From the NCBI GenBank assembly GCA_964036045.1, contig OZ038382.1, positions 147,634,961 to 147,698,960 of the forward strand: a stretch of 64,000 bases of DNA, given 5' to 3'. The position numbers and the translations under genes are program-made. This document shows, piece by piece, positions 1 to 11,439 of this stretch. This DNA comes from Eutreptiella sp. 'Long Island Sound 2002'. Its lineage: Eukaryota > Euglenozoa > Euglenophyceae > Eutreptiales > Eutreptiaceae. The notes below the pieces were generated by a model that worked only from the letters and a program-made list of their open reading frames with translations, did no database searches and was not told the DNA's origin. The first letter of the stretch is position 1, and each line of letters begins with the position of its first letter.

Positions 1-819
1 GTGTTTTCGTTCACCCCGCAGGAACTGTGGGAAGAGGTTGAGCGGCTCGCTGACGCCGCCAATCAAAATTTCCATGAGGGTCTTGGGGGAAACAAGAATA
101 CCCAGCAAAACACCCAAAATGGGGCCCAAAAGGGCAACAAAAAGGTGAATGACACCCGGAATGTTCAGGATCATTGTAGCATCTGCCTTCTTTTAGGTTC
201 TACGAACCGAGCTAAGACGCATTCTACTGGTAATCACCGATGGTCTGCTTACGATCACAAGGTGATTGGTGAAAATGTCAGTAATTCGCAGAATTCAGAC
301 AGGAATGACAGACAGGTGCATGGTGCAAAGGGGGGAAAGGGTAATCCGACCCCCTCCGGTGGAAACAAAAATACTGGAGGCCCTGGCGGGTCCCAAGGCA
401 AAGGAAATCGGACTCCATCCGGCTCCGGTGGACAGCCGAACGGCCAGACAAGTCCCAATGGCAACGCCGGAGGCGGAAATCGAAATCCAGGCCAAACCCC
501 TCAATCCGGTACAAACAAAGGAAATGCTCCAGGATCACAGGGTAAAGGTAAGGGAAATCCTTCAGGAACCCCTTTCTCTGGTAAGGGCAGAGGGCGTGGC
601 GACGGTGGTGGTCCATCATCCGGCGGCCGTGGCCGTGGACGTGGAAAGGGCAACCATCGTGTGGATCAGGTCTCAGGTGCAGATCAGGTGTCCGATGCGG
701 ATCGAGATTATGTCGAAAATGCCCTGAATCCAGCAGATGATCCGTTCCAAGATGAGTGGATCGACGAATCAGGCTGTGTTCACAATGTTAACGCAGCCGC
801 TGGAGGTCAGAACGCCTAG
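1..819 (+). CDS. gag: Gag, C-terminal part (G1)
   Basis: This is the 3' part of a gag gene, open from the window edge to TAG at 817-819 (272 codons visible). Near residues 57-80 is a Cys/His cluster (HCSIC followed by a spaced HSTGNH), which may be a divergent zinc knuckle. It corresponds in position to the CWVC...H cluster of the G2 gag. The rest is a Gly/Asn/Gln/Pro-rich low-complexity region with repeated GNRTP and GKGKG patterns, ending in an RG-rich stretch (GGRGRGRGKG) expected to bind RNA. An acidic tail follows. The frame continues open past the stop into pol, so this is the upstream half of a possible Gag-Pol readthrough product. The capsid domain must lie left of the window. Confidence 0.7.
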   Translation: MFSFTPQELWEEVERLADAANQNFHEGLGGNKNTQQNTQNGAQKGNKKVNDTRNVQDHCSICLLLGSTNRAKTHSTGNHRWSAYDHKVIGENVSNSQNSDRNDRQVHGAKGGKGNPTPSGGNKNTGGPGGSQGKGNRTPSGSGGQPNGQTSPNGNAGGGNRNPGQTPQSGTNKGNAPGSQGKGKGNPSGTPFSGKGRGRGDGGGPSSGGRGRGRGKGNHRVDQVSGADQVSDADRDYVENALNPADDPFQDEWIDESGCVHNVNAAAGGQNA

Positions 820-849
820 GGGAGCCACGAAAATCGCCCCTCCCCAGGC
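814..849 (+). promoter_or_regulatory. Gag-pol amber codon inside a stable hairpin (candidate readthrough signal)
   Basis: The only stop between gag and pol is TAG at 817-819, and the reading frame is open on both sides. Bases 814-817 and 819-824 pair with 840-849 to give ten continuous base pairs. The only bulge is A818, the middle base of the stop codon, and the loop is 15 nt. The codons after the stop are GGG AGC. Known parallel: gammaretroviruses express Pol by UAG readthrough with a purine-rich 3' context and downstream structure. Function here is inferred. Confidence 0.5.
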
Positions 850-3800
850 GATTTCAGGCATGATCCCCAGATTCCAGATCGACCATTACTTGATGTAGGG
901 TCGCTTGTCTCCTCTCCCTTGGATCCGGCAGCGGATCCTTCTGTTGTAGTGGACGAGGTTGGTGTACAGTCCAAGCACAGGGCCCGTCAGTTTGTCACAA
1001 AGCTGTGGGTCTCTGATTGCAAGGGAAATTTCCATCTCGCCACTTGTTTGTGTGACAATGGATCAGAGGTAAATCTCCAATCCAATTCATTCTTACCCGA
1101 CGACTGCGTGTTTGAATCGCCTCATCCTGTTACCCTCGAGGGAGTTTCTGGACATTCTCTCGCAGGTGGGCAACGCGGTTGTTATATATCAACTCATTTG
1201 GTCGCTCAAGACCTTTGGGAAGAGCAAAATGTGGAAGAAGTTGTCCTTAAGGATGACTACTTCTATCGTGCCGACATAAAGTATGACCTTTACTTGGGCC
1301 ATCCTTGGCTTCGCAAGAACAGGGTAGCGCCCGTAGGTCATCGTCGTTGTTTTTTGCTGGAGTCAGGTCCCTTGGAGCGTCCTGAATTTCGTTTTTTGCA
1401 CGCAGGGTTCAAAAGTGCAGAAGAATTTTTGAAGCAAAAGGTGACACCAAAATTTGGTGAAGATGTCACCATTGCAGAGGTGAATGGGAGTGCCGATTAC
1501 TCCCAAGAGTTAGAATGTCTTCGTAGGGACTCCCAGCCACGACGCCCTTCGCGCTGGCACTCTTCATCCTACAGAGTTGTCGACAAATGGCGCGATGCAA
1601 TTTGTGAATATTTTCATGAACACCATTCCTTTTGGCCACAGTATGATGCCTTTGCTAACCGTATGAACAAGCGCTTCGACAAGCACTTTAGCGACGCTTG
1701 GACCCATAAATGGGACAAGAAGTTGTGGATTAATCCTCCGTCTCACTTAATCCAGCAGGTCATCCACAAAATCAAGCAAGATAAAACCCAGGCAATTTTA
1801 GTTGTGCCCTTGTGGGACGACAAGCCTTGGTTTCAGGAATTACAAGACATTTGTGTAGATTACATCGAACTTCCCAGGAAGATTAAGCTGTATGCCAGGG
1901 ACGACACAGGTCCCCTGCCACAGCAGTCCTGGAGTTCGCTTGCATTCCTGGTGAATGGAAAGCTTTCTGACTCTAATTCTGCTGATTCTGGTACTGATTC
2001 TTGTGTTGGGTCAGAATCTGAGGTTGAGCGTGGTACTGATGATGAATCTATTTTTTCTGATTTTTGTCCGTCAGATACCCAAGGTGATCCAACGTCCAAT
2101 GGATCCGCCTCGGCTCTCTCTTCCCCAATACGATCGACATCGAAAAGAATCTTCAGTGCACGGGCGAAGAAAAATTCCAAATCGCGCCGCAAATTCAGAG
2201 TTTTTTATGAAAAACCCCCTGTGGAAGTTTTCATGGATCCTTTCGAGGAGCTGGATCACGAAGAGAATCTCTGGGATTTCGACACACGACCCACCTATCT
2301 TCAAGAGGCAGTTGATACGGACCTGTTTAGGGACATCCGTAAGAAGATTCTTCCTGCCAAAGCCGAAGAAGTCGCCAAAGTTTTTTCGACAGTAATTCCT
2401 GGCGATCAGGTGGACACTGAATTGTGTTCCAAGTCAAGAGAAAAGATTTTTGAGGAACGGAAGGACAGAACCCTTTCAGGAAAGTTGATCAAAGACCCCC
2501 CTGTCCGTGGACAGTTCGGTGAAGCCTTCATCGAGCTTCGTGAAGGGTACAAGGCAAAAAAACAGCGCCCTTATGAAAATCATGGACACAAACATGAGAT
2601 CCTCAGAAAAATCATCGAGAGAAATCTCAGGGAATTTGGTTGGCTTGAGGGTTGTATGACCAGCGAATGGTGCTGTGCACGCTTCACAGTCCCGAAGCCA
2701 CCGCCTGCAGACCAGAACACTATTGATGGTTGGCGAATGGTGGTTGATTTTTCGCAATCTCAACGCCGAAACCAAGGCGGATTCGCACCCCCTGCCCCTC
2801 ATTGAGGAGGAAATCGCCAAGAGGGCGAGAGGTCGTTTGTTTTCTGTGCTGGATCTCCGTCACGGCTTTCACCAAATGCCGTTGAGGAAGGACAGCCGAC
2901 CCCTCACCTGTTTGTGCACGCCATGTGGCCCAGTCCAATGGACGGTCATGCCCATGGGCCTGAAGAATGCCCCTTCGTTTTTTCAAAGAATGATGGAAGA
3001 TGTGCTTTTTTCAGCCCATCCTGAGCTTCGTGCCTTCGTGAGTGTGTACATAGATGACATAATCATCGCGACGGAAGGGGAGGGACTGACCGAAGCCGAG
3101 CTGGTGGCCCTACATGACAAGCAGCTGAACCAAGTTTTGGACATTCTTGACGCCAATCAGCTGATTTGTGGGCCAAAGAAGGGAAAATTATTTTTAAAAT
3201 CAGTCGAATTTTGTGGTTCTCTCCTAGAGAATGGCACCCGACGACCCAGTCCAGGGAAGCTCGTCGCTATTCAGAAGTGGAAGCGCCCTGAGACGATCAC
3301 GGAGTTGAGAGGATTCCTGGGTTGTTGCAATTTTTACCACACTTTTGTGCCGAATTATGCCAAATTTGCTGCCCCCCTCACTGAATTATTGAAGGTAGGG
3401 AGAGATGCGGGCAAGGCAGGTTCAAAGGTTCGTGTCAAGTGGACTGACGAGTGCGAGGAGGCCTTCCATCACTTGAAGGCAGCCCTCTGTGAAGTCGCCA
3501 CGTTGCATGTGCCCCAATTTGACCGACCCTTCTACATTAGAACCGACGCTTCTAGGTACGCGATCGGAGCTGTCCTTGAACAGGTTGATGAAGCCACCGG
3601 CGATCATTACCCTCTTGCATTTTGGTCTCGGAAGCTAGCCCCACGCCAAATGCAATGGTCGCCGCGTGAGCAAGAGACTTACGCCATAATCTGTGCTTTA
3701 AAAAAGTACCAATCGTGGGTTGGCACCAATCGAGTCGAGGTCCTGACGGATCATCGATCTCTGGAGTATTGGGCCACCGAACACATTGATACTGTCGCGA

Positions 3801-6004
3801 GCCCAGCTGGTCGACGGGCCAGATGGCACGAATTTCTCTCTCTGTATGACCTCCATGTGTCGTATTTGCCTGGAAAACACAACACGGTAGCGGATGCTCT
3901 GAGCCGATTGGCTTACCCCGCCTCAGAGGGGCTGCAAAGTACCAACATCCATGGTACGGAGCAGGACCGCCATGTCATCATCGAATGGGATCAGGAAGAA
4001 AAGAAACTCATTCGACGTGCATGCATGCAGTGCGCTGTTAAACAGCACGCATTGCCGTGTCACGACATCACGGCCATCACAGATCCGGCGCACGCTCATG
4101 AGATCTGCACCGAAACGCTGAAAGTCGTGGAAAAAGTCACCGATTCCTCCTCAGGGAGTGTGAAACGGTTTGACTATACCCGACGAGTAAGTCGATTTCG
4201 GTTGATCCAGGGCATTAAGCGTCGAGATCCGGCCAAAACTCCACCCCTGCCTAAAGATTCCCTTATCATCCGTGACTGGACGTCCGATTACCTGCAGGAT
4301 CCCATGTTTAAAGAGGTCTTTGGAAATCTCAAATCCAAAGATCCTCACAGGGATGGGATTTTTTCTGAGTACTCGTTGGATGGGGGGAAGCTGTGGATGG
4401 AGGGTAAATTGTGTGTGCCAGACGCCCTAGCCCCCCGAGTGTTAAACTGGTGGCACAAATGGGAGTCCCCCCACGCACATGGCCGTCGACTATGGTCGAT
4501 GATTAAACATAGGTTGTTTGGCTCACGGCTATATACTCACTGCATGAAAGTAGCCGCCGGATGTGCCCAATGTGCTGCCTCGACGCCCCCCAGCGCGAAG
4601 AAGCACGGCCATCTGAGGCCTCATCCTATTCCGGAGCGCCTCTTTAACAGAGTCACCAGTGATTTCTTCTATCTCGGTGAGCTCGATGACGAAGAGTGCC
4701 ATTGGACTAATAAAAAAGTCAATGGTGTGCTCCTCATTCAGTGCCGTCATTCCGGCTACATTCAGGTGTTGCCTTGCAACATTGAGTCGATGACTGGCAA
4801 GGCTGCCGCCAAATGGTGCGCGCAGACCTGGATGGGAGGTTGGGACGTCCCATCCGAGGTGGTGACGGATTCAGGCAAAGAGTTCACCTCCGAATGGTGG
4901 AGAGAATTATGTGCTCGCCTTGGAATCCACCACCTCCGATGTGAAATCCACTCGCATCGAGCGCTGCCTGGCGAAAGAGCCGGCCGCTCACTTATAAATA
5001 TGCTTCGTAAGGAGCTCGCGAGTGAAAAGGATTTCCATTGGCTTGAGATTCTATTCGCCATGCTTCGCCGTTACCACAACACGCCTTTGTATCATGGCCT
5101 TCCTCCAAATGAAATTGTCTTTGGACGAAAGAAGTGTTGGTGGAACATGCCGTTGAATAATCCTCGCCCCTGTAAAGATGCTTCGTTGTTTTTGGACGAC
5201 GTCCAACGAGCAGATAAAACTGTCTCGAAATTAATCGAGAAGCATCAAGCTGACTGGCTTTGGGTCCAGAATCAAGGCCGAAAAAACCCCCACAATTTTG
5301 AAGTCGATGATCGAGTTTGGCTTCGAAAATCCGAAACCACCCTGGACGGAGATGACAAGCTTCTTCCCTTGTGGGAGGGGCCATTCGCTGTTACAGCGCG
5401 TCTTGGTGAGAACAGGTGGAGGATTTGTGTTGATGTCAGCACGGAGATTGACGTTTCGGGCGATCGCCTCAAGAGAGAGATCCCCTCCCCCAAGGATCGG
5501 GTTAAACCCCTTTTTTGGACTGCGAAACATTTGTCTGATCGGGTCATCGAAGGGGGGAAGTATGAACTCAAGAGGATTGTTGAAGCTAGACGTGACGCCA
5601 AGGGCGAATGGGAATTTCTGTGTGAGTGGAGGGGCTTTGATTCCAGTCACAACAACTGGGAACCAGCCCAATCTTTTGTCCATGGATACACCAAGGGGTT
5701 CATCGACTTCCTGAAGAAGCACCCCGAAATTGGTGTACTCCTGACAGACTGTCTGTCGAAACCAGACAGACAAGTGGAGAGCGACGGAAAACGACCTGTG
5801 GTGAATCGAGATCCAGCCTTTTACGGCCCTCAGCAGCCACATTCCAGGGCTGATCCGTCGATCCCCCCTCCTGCGGTCAGGCCAGCCCAGGAGCCAAATG
5901 AGGACCAAGCTTCAAGTTCGGCCGCTGATTTGCAGCGCCCAAGCCGTACGAGGGCCAGGCCAGACAGGTTGGTGGTCACATGTATTCGTGCTTGGCCGAA
6001 TTGA
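820..6004 (+). pseudogene. pol: Pol polyprotein with chromodomain (G1), one frameshift
   Basis: Pol follows gag in the same frame after the amber codon. An aspartic protease-like motif (CLCDNGSE, about 1050-1070) replaces the usual DTGS/A with DNGS. The reverse transcriptase starts near 2660. Its signatures are RHGFHQMPL and VYIDDI, with the YIDD catalytic box at 3047-3058. RNase H follows (RTDASRYAIGAVLEQ, about 3540; TDHRSLEYW, about 3750). The integrase has an HHCC zinc finger (about 4450-4575) and the DDE triad in TSDFF (about 4655), VTDSGKEF (about 4866) and GERAG (about 4974). A chromodomain (about 5560-5710, WEFLCEWRGF...NNWEP) is near the C-terminus. The frame changes by one base at a T5 run, 2748-2752, inside the first conserved RT block; a T4 run would restore it. 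I read this as mutation or assembly error rather than programmed shifting, because it lies within a domain. The terminal stop is TGA at 6002-6004. Confidence 0.88.
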
Positions 6005-7679
6005 GGAAGCTATCCTACCACATTCTGCTCAATCCACTGTTCATTCTTTCTGTTTATGTCATGATGTGGAGAACTGCAAATGTTTGATAATTTGACGTCA
6101 ATCAATCCATTTTTCTTTGGTCTCCGTTCGGTAATGTATCGAAAGTCGAAAACCGAAAGCCACGGAGTGTGCTGCCGTGTTCAGAAAAAACCAAACTCAG
6201 GCTTAATTCAGGCAGATTCGGGGTAATCTTGTCTCTGTTGGTCTGTGCATCTTTGGAATTTGGCTACTCGTGCAGATGGAAGCAAATGTACATAATCAAA
6301 ACGCTGGCCAGCGACAGTCGCCCTTTCCAGCGACATTCACCCCTACAGGCACCCCCTGTAGTACTGGCTGCACCAGATGCGACGCCAGGAACTCAGATCA
6401 TACCTTCATTTGCTGTGATGCTAACGCCAAAGTCCAGATTCAGATCCAGGATCCTCAAATTTACCTTGAATTCCTCAGGTTTGTCCATCATTCTGCCACT
6501 GTTGTACGAAACCCAGACGTCAATTGTTCAGACAACCTTCAGATAGGAGCTCTAGGGACTTCTAACAGCCACCTCTGAAGTCCGTAAGCTTCGTTGTATT
6601 TTTGGCACACGCCAATGTGAGCTCAATCCGACCTGAAACTGTCGAAAATGGTGAATCCAAGTGTCTTGTGGGACTCCATCGAAAGATTGGCCTTGTCCAA
6701 GTCGATTGACACCACCGCCACTGTAAATTCGGTGTCTCTCAGTTATATACTGTCAGTAAAGCGCCTTCAGCGAACCTTCGGCGCGTTACATGCCAAGGAT
6801 CCAGGGCCAGCATGTCCCATCATGATGCATCATCACATGATCCACATTTTCATAGAATCTGTTAGATGCTCGCGAACCAACGTGCCGGAAAGCACAATTG
6901 AGCTGAATAAACGACAATATATATTAACTTTAGTCTAAACGAAAGTGTTAGTAGTTTCAGTTCTAGACATTCCGCTTCATTTCACCTTCATCTCAGGGAA
7001 TTTACTCATTTTAGGACAATTTAGGTTGATTGCCTTGTCATCTCCCCACATTCCTCGAAGATCTGTTTAGATCTAAGTGCACAGAAGAACTTCCACACCT
7101 TCGGTGGTTCACTTAGGGTCTGTAGACTACATTTGTATTTGTTTTCCCTCTCTGGGACTGTTTCATCTCCTTCATCTCTGCTCCATTTGATTCCAATTTT
7201 GCTGAATTTTGTGATCATCCACCAGATGCGCCAATTCTGAAGCACATGCTGTACTTTTCAGAACGACAAAAGCGGGAATAACACGATGTAGAGTTCGGCG
7301 AGGACACCGTAGCGTGCCCGCGACAGCGAAACTGTGCCAGAGCGCTGAGATGTCACTCCATTTCTTGATCCCCCACTCAATCCACCAATAATCTACCTCA
7401 TTCTCAACCAATGCATGGTTTGGTATCGATTCTCGATACGTTTACATGCTTTTTAGCCCTTAACCTAATGTTTTACTGCACGGAGGACTGTTCGTCACTT
7501 CTCATTCTGTCTCATTTCAGGTTCATCCAGCCTGATTCAGTGCCAATTCAGCCCAAATCAGGTCAGATCAAGCAGATCTCGCCCCATCGAGGCTACATTT
7601 CTATTTTTTTCTGGGACTTACCCGCACTACGTTCTTCGTTGACGTAGCGACACACCCCAGTTTGTTTTTGGAGGGGGAG
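6005..7679 (+). other. 3' spacer of G1, no convincing gene
   Basis: This is 1.7 kb of AT-richer sequence between the pol stop and the probable LTR. A 102-codon frame at 6270-6578 has a cysteine cluster (C-x3-C-x2-C, then CC) but no recognisable family and no second copy here, so I do not call it a gene. The last ten bases are a GGAGGGGGA-type purine tract, the expected polypurine primer site for plus-strand synthesis. Confidence 0.4.
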
Positions 7680-8047
7680 TGTAAGTGCGGCTAGCCCCAT
7701 CTGCTCAGATGTTCAGACATTCTGCCCAGATTGGCTACATTTTGGTCATTTTCTTTGCTTCGGCGGAATCGCCGCCTCGCAGCTCAGTCTCAGGATATTT
7801 CCTATATATTTCTGATATGCCGGATTTGATTCCGCGGTCCATTTCCCGTAAATCCGCCGCGTTCCGCTATTTTAGCTGGAATAGCCATTTGCCGCTGACG
7901 CGCGCTCGCGGGCCAGATCGGCCAAACATTTTTACATAATTGGATTATTTAAATCCTTTCAGACAGTTTTGGACACTCAGATGTATTTAGAATAATCCGC
8001 CTCAATTTTCTTCATAGACTGGGATTTTCTGCCGGACCACAAACAGC
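7680..8047 (+). repeat. Probable LTR of G1
   Basis: It starts with TGTAAG directly after a purine tract, has a TATTTAAA-type TATA box near 7950, and ends in CAAACAGCA followed by TGG, the usual first bases of a primer-binding site. The 5' LTR is outside the window, so identity cannot be shown. Start and end are inferred from these signals only. Confidence 0.4.
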
Positions 8048-8209
8048 ATGGACCTTGCTTCTGTTGTTGCTGCTCTCGCCTCCGTTGGTGTTCGAGTATC
8101 CGGTTCTACCCCCAATAACAACATCCAGGGAGACTCCTCGCGTGCCTGCCCCACTGGTCTTGCCGGCCCCGAGCCCTCCGGCACCCTCAACGACCCAGGG
8201 CAGCACTTT
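8048..8209 (+). other. Short coding fragment, possibly a gag start, fused to the G2a RT
   Basis: An ATG at 8048 opens a frame that begins MDLASVVAALASVGV and continues without a stop into the G2a reverse transcriptase. Alignment with the intact G2b copy (minus strand near 34680) shows that homology to pol begins only at about 8210. The first 54 codons therefore come from elsewhere. Their place directly after an LTR suggests the N-terminus of a G1 gag. That would make pol-LTR-gag a permuted or tandem arrangement truncated into G2. I see no second copy to confirm it. Confidence 0.35.
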
Positions 8210-11045
8210 CAGGTGTTAGACCTGAAACACGGCTATCACCAGATGCCGCTACACCCGGACTCCAGGCCTTGCACAGCGATGTCGACGCCGCTGGGGCCCA
8301 TGCAGTGGAAAGTGGTGCCTATGGGCGCCAAGAATGGCAACGCCGCTTTCCAGCGCATGATGGAGGACCTACTCTGTCCTGTCCGGTACTGTGCTGATCC
8401 CTTTGTCGATGACATCATCATTCGATCCGGCACGGAGGACATGAATGAGGACGAGCTCATCGAAGCGCATGAGAAGGATCTGCGCCGAGTGCTCAGCGAG
8501 CTTGACAAGCACAACATGGTGTGCAAGCCCACCAAAGCCTCACTCTTCGTGAAGGAAGTGGAGTTCGCGGGTCACGTGGTTGGTCACGGGCAACGCCGTC
8601 CCATGCCTGGGAAGCTGGCGTCCCTGCACCACTGGGAGAAGCCCCAGACCATCAGTGAACTCCGGTCCTTCATGGGGTTCTGCAATTACTATTCGGGCTA
8701 TGTCCGGATGTATGCAGAACTCTCGGGGCCGCTGCACAAGATGCTGCAGGTGGGCAAGTTCGATGGCCGGAAGGGGAGCAAGAAGAAGCTTGCCTGGACC
8801 CCTGAGGCCGAAGATGCGTTCAGCCGCCTGAAGGAGCGACTCCTAGGGCAGCTGGGGCTATTCCTGGTGGACCCGGACAAGGGATTCGTGCTACCAACGG
8901 TTGCCTCGGACTATGTTGTAGGGTCAGTCCTCGAGCAAGTCCGGGATGACGGGTCGCACGTACCCGTGGCGTTTTGGAGCCGGATCCTGGCCGAGGGCCA
9001 CCGCCGAACCTGGACCGCGAGGGAGAAGGAGACGTACGCCATTGTTTGTGCGCTCAGCAAGTGGTCTGGCCACATCGGATTGCAACCGGTGATGGTTTGT
9101 ACGGACCATCAATCCTTGCAGAGCTGGCACAAGGAGCACGTCGACACCCCCTCGTGACCGGCGGCAAGGAGGGCCCGATGGCATGAGACGTTCGCCAAGT
9201 TCGACCTCAGCGTCGTATACGTCCCGGGGAAGGACAACACTGTGGCGGATTGCCTCAGTCGATGGGCTTACCCCGCGGGCAAGGCTTGGATGGACATATC
9301 CAGCCATGGGGACGCCGAGGAGACCAAGGAGGCCAAGCGCATCATCGAGATGGAGAAGGCCATGGAGCAAGAGGGGGTCAAGTGCTTTGTGGTGATGGCC
9401 AACCGTACGGACCTGGCCAAGTTCCGGGGCGCCCGCGTCCAAACTATTCGAGAGGAAACCCTCGAGCAATGGATGGTGGCCCCTGTAGAGCTAGTCAAGT
9501 CGGTGCTCACAGAGGACTGGTCGGATGACTATGCGGCATCCGAGCACTGGAGCAAGTACTGGAATGCCGTGAGCGTCCCGTCGGACGATGAATGGCCTGA
9601 GGGCTTGACCGAGGATGGGGACAGACTGTTCCTCAAGGACAACCTATTGGTCCCAGAGAACCGGATGGAGGAGCTCATTGACCACTGGCATAACGCCCAG
9701 CTCATGCATCCTGGTCGGGACAAGATGCAGCAGGACCTGGAGTGGCGCTTCAAGTTCCCACCGGGGTACTACGCCCTCCTGGACAAGTACTGCAGCGACT
9801 GTGCCGTGTGTCGGGCTACGAAGAGCCCCAACCACTCCACAGCGGGCAACCCGGTGTATACGGCTATACCGGAGGCCCCTATGCGGTCCGTGGCCATGGA
9901 TGTATTCGCCATGCCTGAGGTCACCGTGGAAGGAGAGACCTACGACTGTGTCATCCTTGCGGTGGATAGGCACAGCGGGTATATCGTGGCAGTCCCGGGC
10001 AAGAAGTCCAAGAAGAAGGACAAGAAGGACAAGCATGGAGTGGGGCTGCAGGCCAAGACCGTCGCTAATGCCATGATCAGGCATTGGCTGACGATTTTTG
10101 ATGTCCCAGCTGTCATCTGCAGCGATCGGGGCAGTCAATTTGTGGGGATGTGGTTCAAGATGATGTGCAAGCACATGGGCATTGGGCACGCCAAGACCGT
10201 GGCGTACCACAGCCGGTCGAATGGCCGGGCTGAGGTGGCCGGGCGGCAGATGTTCGAAAAGTTCCGCCAGCTGCAAATCGACGAACCGGGTCGGAATTGG
10301 TATAATTCGCTGTGGAGAGTACTCCAAGCGTATCACCACCTTCCGGGACCCACTGGACTGTCGCCCCATTGTATCCTGTTCCTACGGGATCGAGTGTCAC
10401 GCACTCTCCCGTGGTTGAACCATGGCAAAGTGGCCCGGGATGCGAATGCTATGATGGCTGAGGCAAACGACACGGCGGCCAAGGTGTGCAAGGCACTTCA
10501 GGACGAGCATGAGAAGAGGGCCAAGTACTTCAAGCAGGGAAAGGTCCAGAAGTATGCTCTCCAAGACATTGTGTGGGTGGAGCGGCACCACAAGGATGTC
10601 CTGTCCAGGCATCGGCAGGCATCTTGGTATGTGCCGGGGGTAATCGTGCGGAAGGTCGGGCAGGATGTGTATGCGGTTCGTGTGGGGGATAACAAGATCC
10701 TGGACCGCGACCATACCCAGCTTCGTCCCCGAGTACCAGACCCCAGCGGACGTCCCGTCACCTTCAAGTTCACGGCTGGCGATGTGAACTCGGACGACGA
10801 GGGTGAGGACGACGACTTCACCGCCGAGAGGATCCTGGCGGACAAGCCGGACCCGGGGACGCCTGGGGGGAGGCTTTATCAAGTCCCGTTGGAAGGGATT
10901 CGCTGCATCCAGGGATTCGTGGGAGCCTCCGAGCAGCTTTGTGACGAGGTACACCACGGTATGGATGGACTATCTGAAGAAAAAGAACATTTCTTTGGAT
11001 GTCAAGGACGTGTTGGTCCATTTGGTGGCTGCAGTAGCACCGTAA
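8210..11045 (+). pseudogene. pol: Decayed pol of chromovirus G2 (copy a), RT to chromodomain
   Basis: The RT begins at DLKHGYHQMPL and contains the PFVDDI active site. RNase H, an HHCC-type integrase finger (DKYCSDCAVC), the integrase core (AMDVF, ICSDRGSQF, GRAEVAG) and a C-terminal chromodomain follow. Gag, protease and the first RT block are missing. Against G2b three lesions stand out. G9155T turns a Gly codon into TGA. A change at 8901 turns the first RNase H catalytic Asp (TDAS) into Val (TVAS). One extra C in the run 10885-10887 moves the chromodomain (SRWKGF...SWEPP) into the next frame, which ends at TAA 11043-11045. The copy is certainly dead, but it supplies the integrase and chromodomain that G2b lacks. 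Confidence 0.88.
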
Positions 11046-11439
11046 TGGATCCCCCTTGGCATTTTTGTTTGTTTCTGTGCTTGGGAGTCGGGTGAGGGCG
11101 TTCATCCGGGGATTTTTCGACCTTGATTGGCCATATACCCCCTTCACTCGATCTCCACATATATATTTCATTGTGTTATACTTATTTAGGTCGACCGACG
11201 ACGTTTCTCTATCTTTGATCCCCTTGGTCCATGTTGTAGATCATGAGGAGACCGGATATGGCGTAGGGCACCGATTATCAGTGTCCTCACCCCTCCCTTG
11301 GGGCGTGGGGGACGCCTACGACGTGTGTGGGGCCTCCATGTGTCCTTGCGACATGGGGGGGGGGGGTTGGAGCCCATTGGGGTCCTCCCGTCCTCTGTTC
11401 AATGACTTCCGAGCGGTAACAACGCTCTGAGAAGGGGGG
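11046..11439 (+). other. G2a 3' spacer with polypurine tract
   Basis: This is non-coding sequence between the chromodomain end and the LTR. It contains a run of ten or more G after ACAT at about 11350. It ends in GAGAAGGGGGG, directly before the LTR start TGAAGCC, which fits the plus-strand primer of G2. Confidence 0.5.

Larger units (their letters stand above)
1..8047 (+). mobile_element. Ty3/gypsy chromovirus G1 (5' end outside window)
   Basis: The order gag - protease - reverse transcriptase - RNase H - integrase - chromodomain is that of a Ty3/gypsy chromovirus. The element enters the window inside gag, so its 5' LTR is not visible. After pol comes a 1.7 kb spacer, then a purine tract at about 7670-7679 and a probable LTR starting TGTAAG. 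The right boundary (8047) is an inference: the LTR cannot be compared with its partner. The copy carries at least one frame-disrupting base and is probably dead unless that base is an assembly error. Confidence 0.8.

Noticed and set aside
2740-2760. Programmed +1 frameshift in G1 pol
   Set aside because: The shift is inside the first RT block at a T5 run. Programmed sites lie between genes, and a single extra T explains it.
6270-6578. Cysteine-rich 102-codon gene
   Set aside because: The Cys spacing fits no finger I know. There is no second copy, and it lies in a decaying retroelement spacer.
9155-9157. UGA recoding (selenocysteine or Trp) in G2a pol
   Set aside because: The G2b copy has GGA at the same codon, so this is a plain nonsense substitution.
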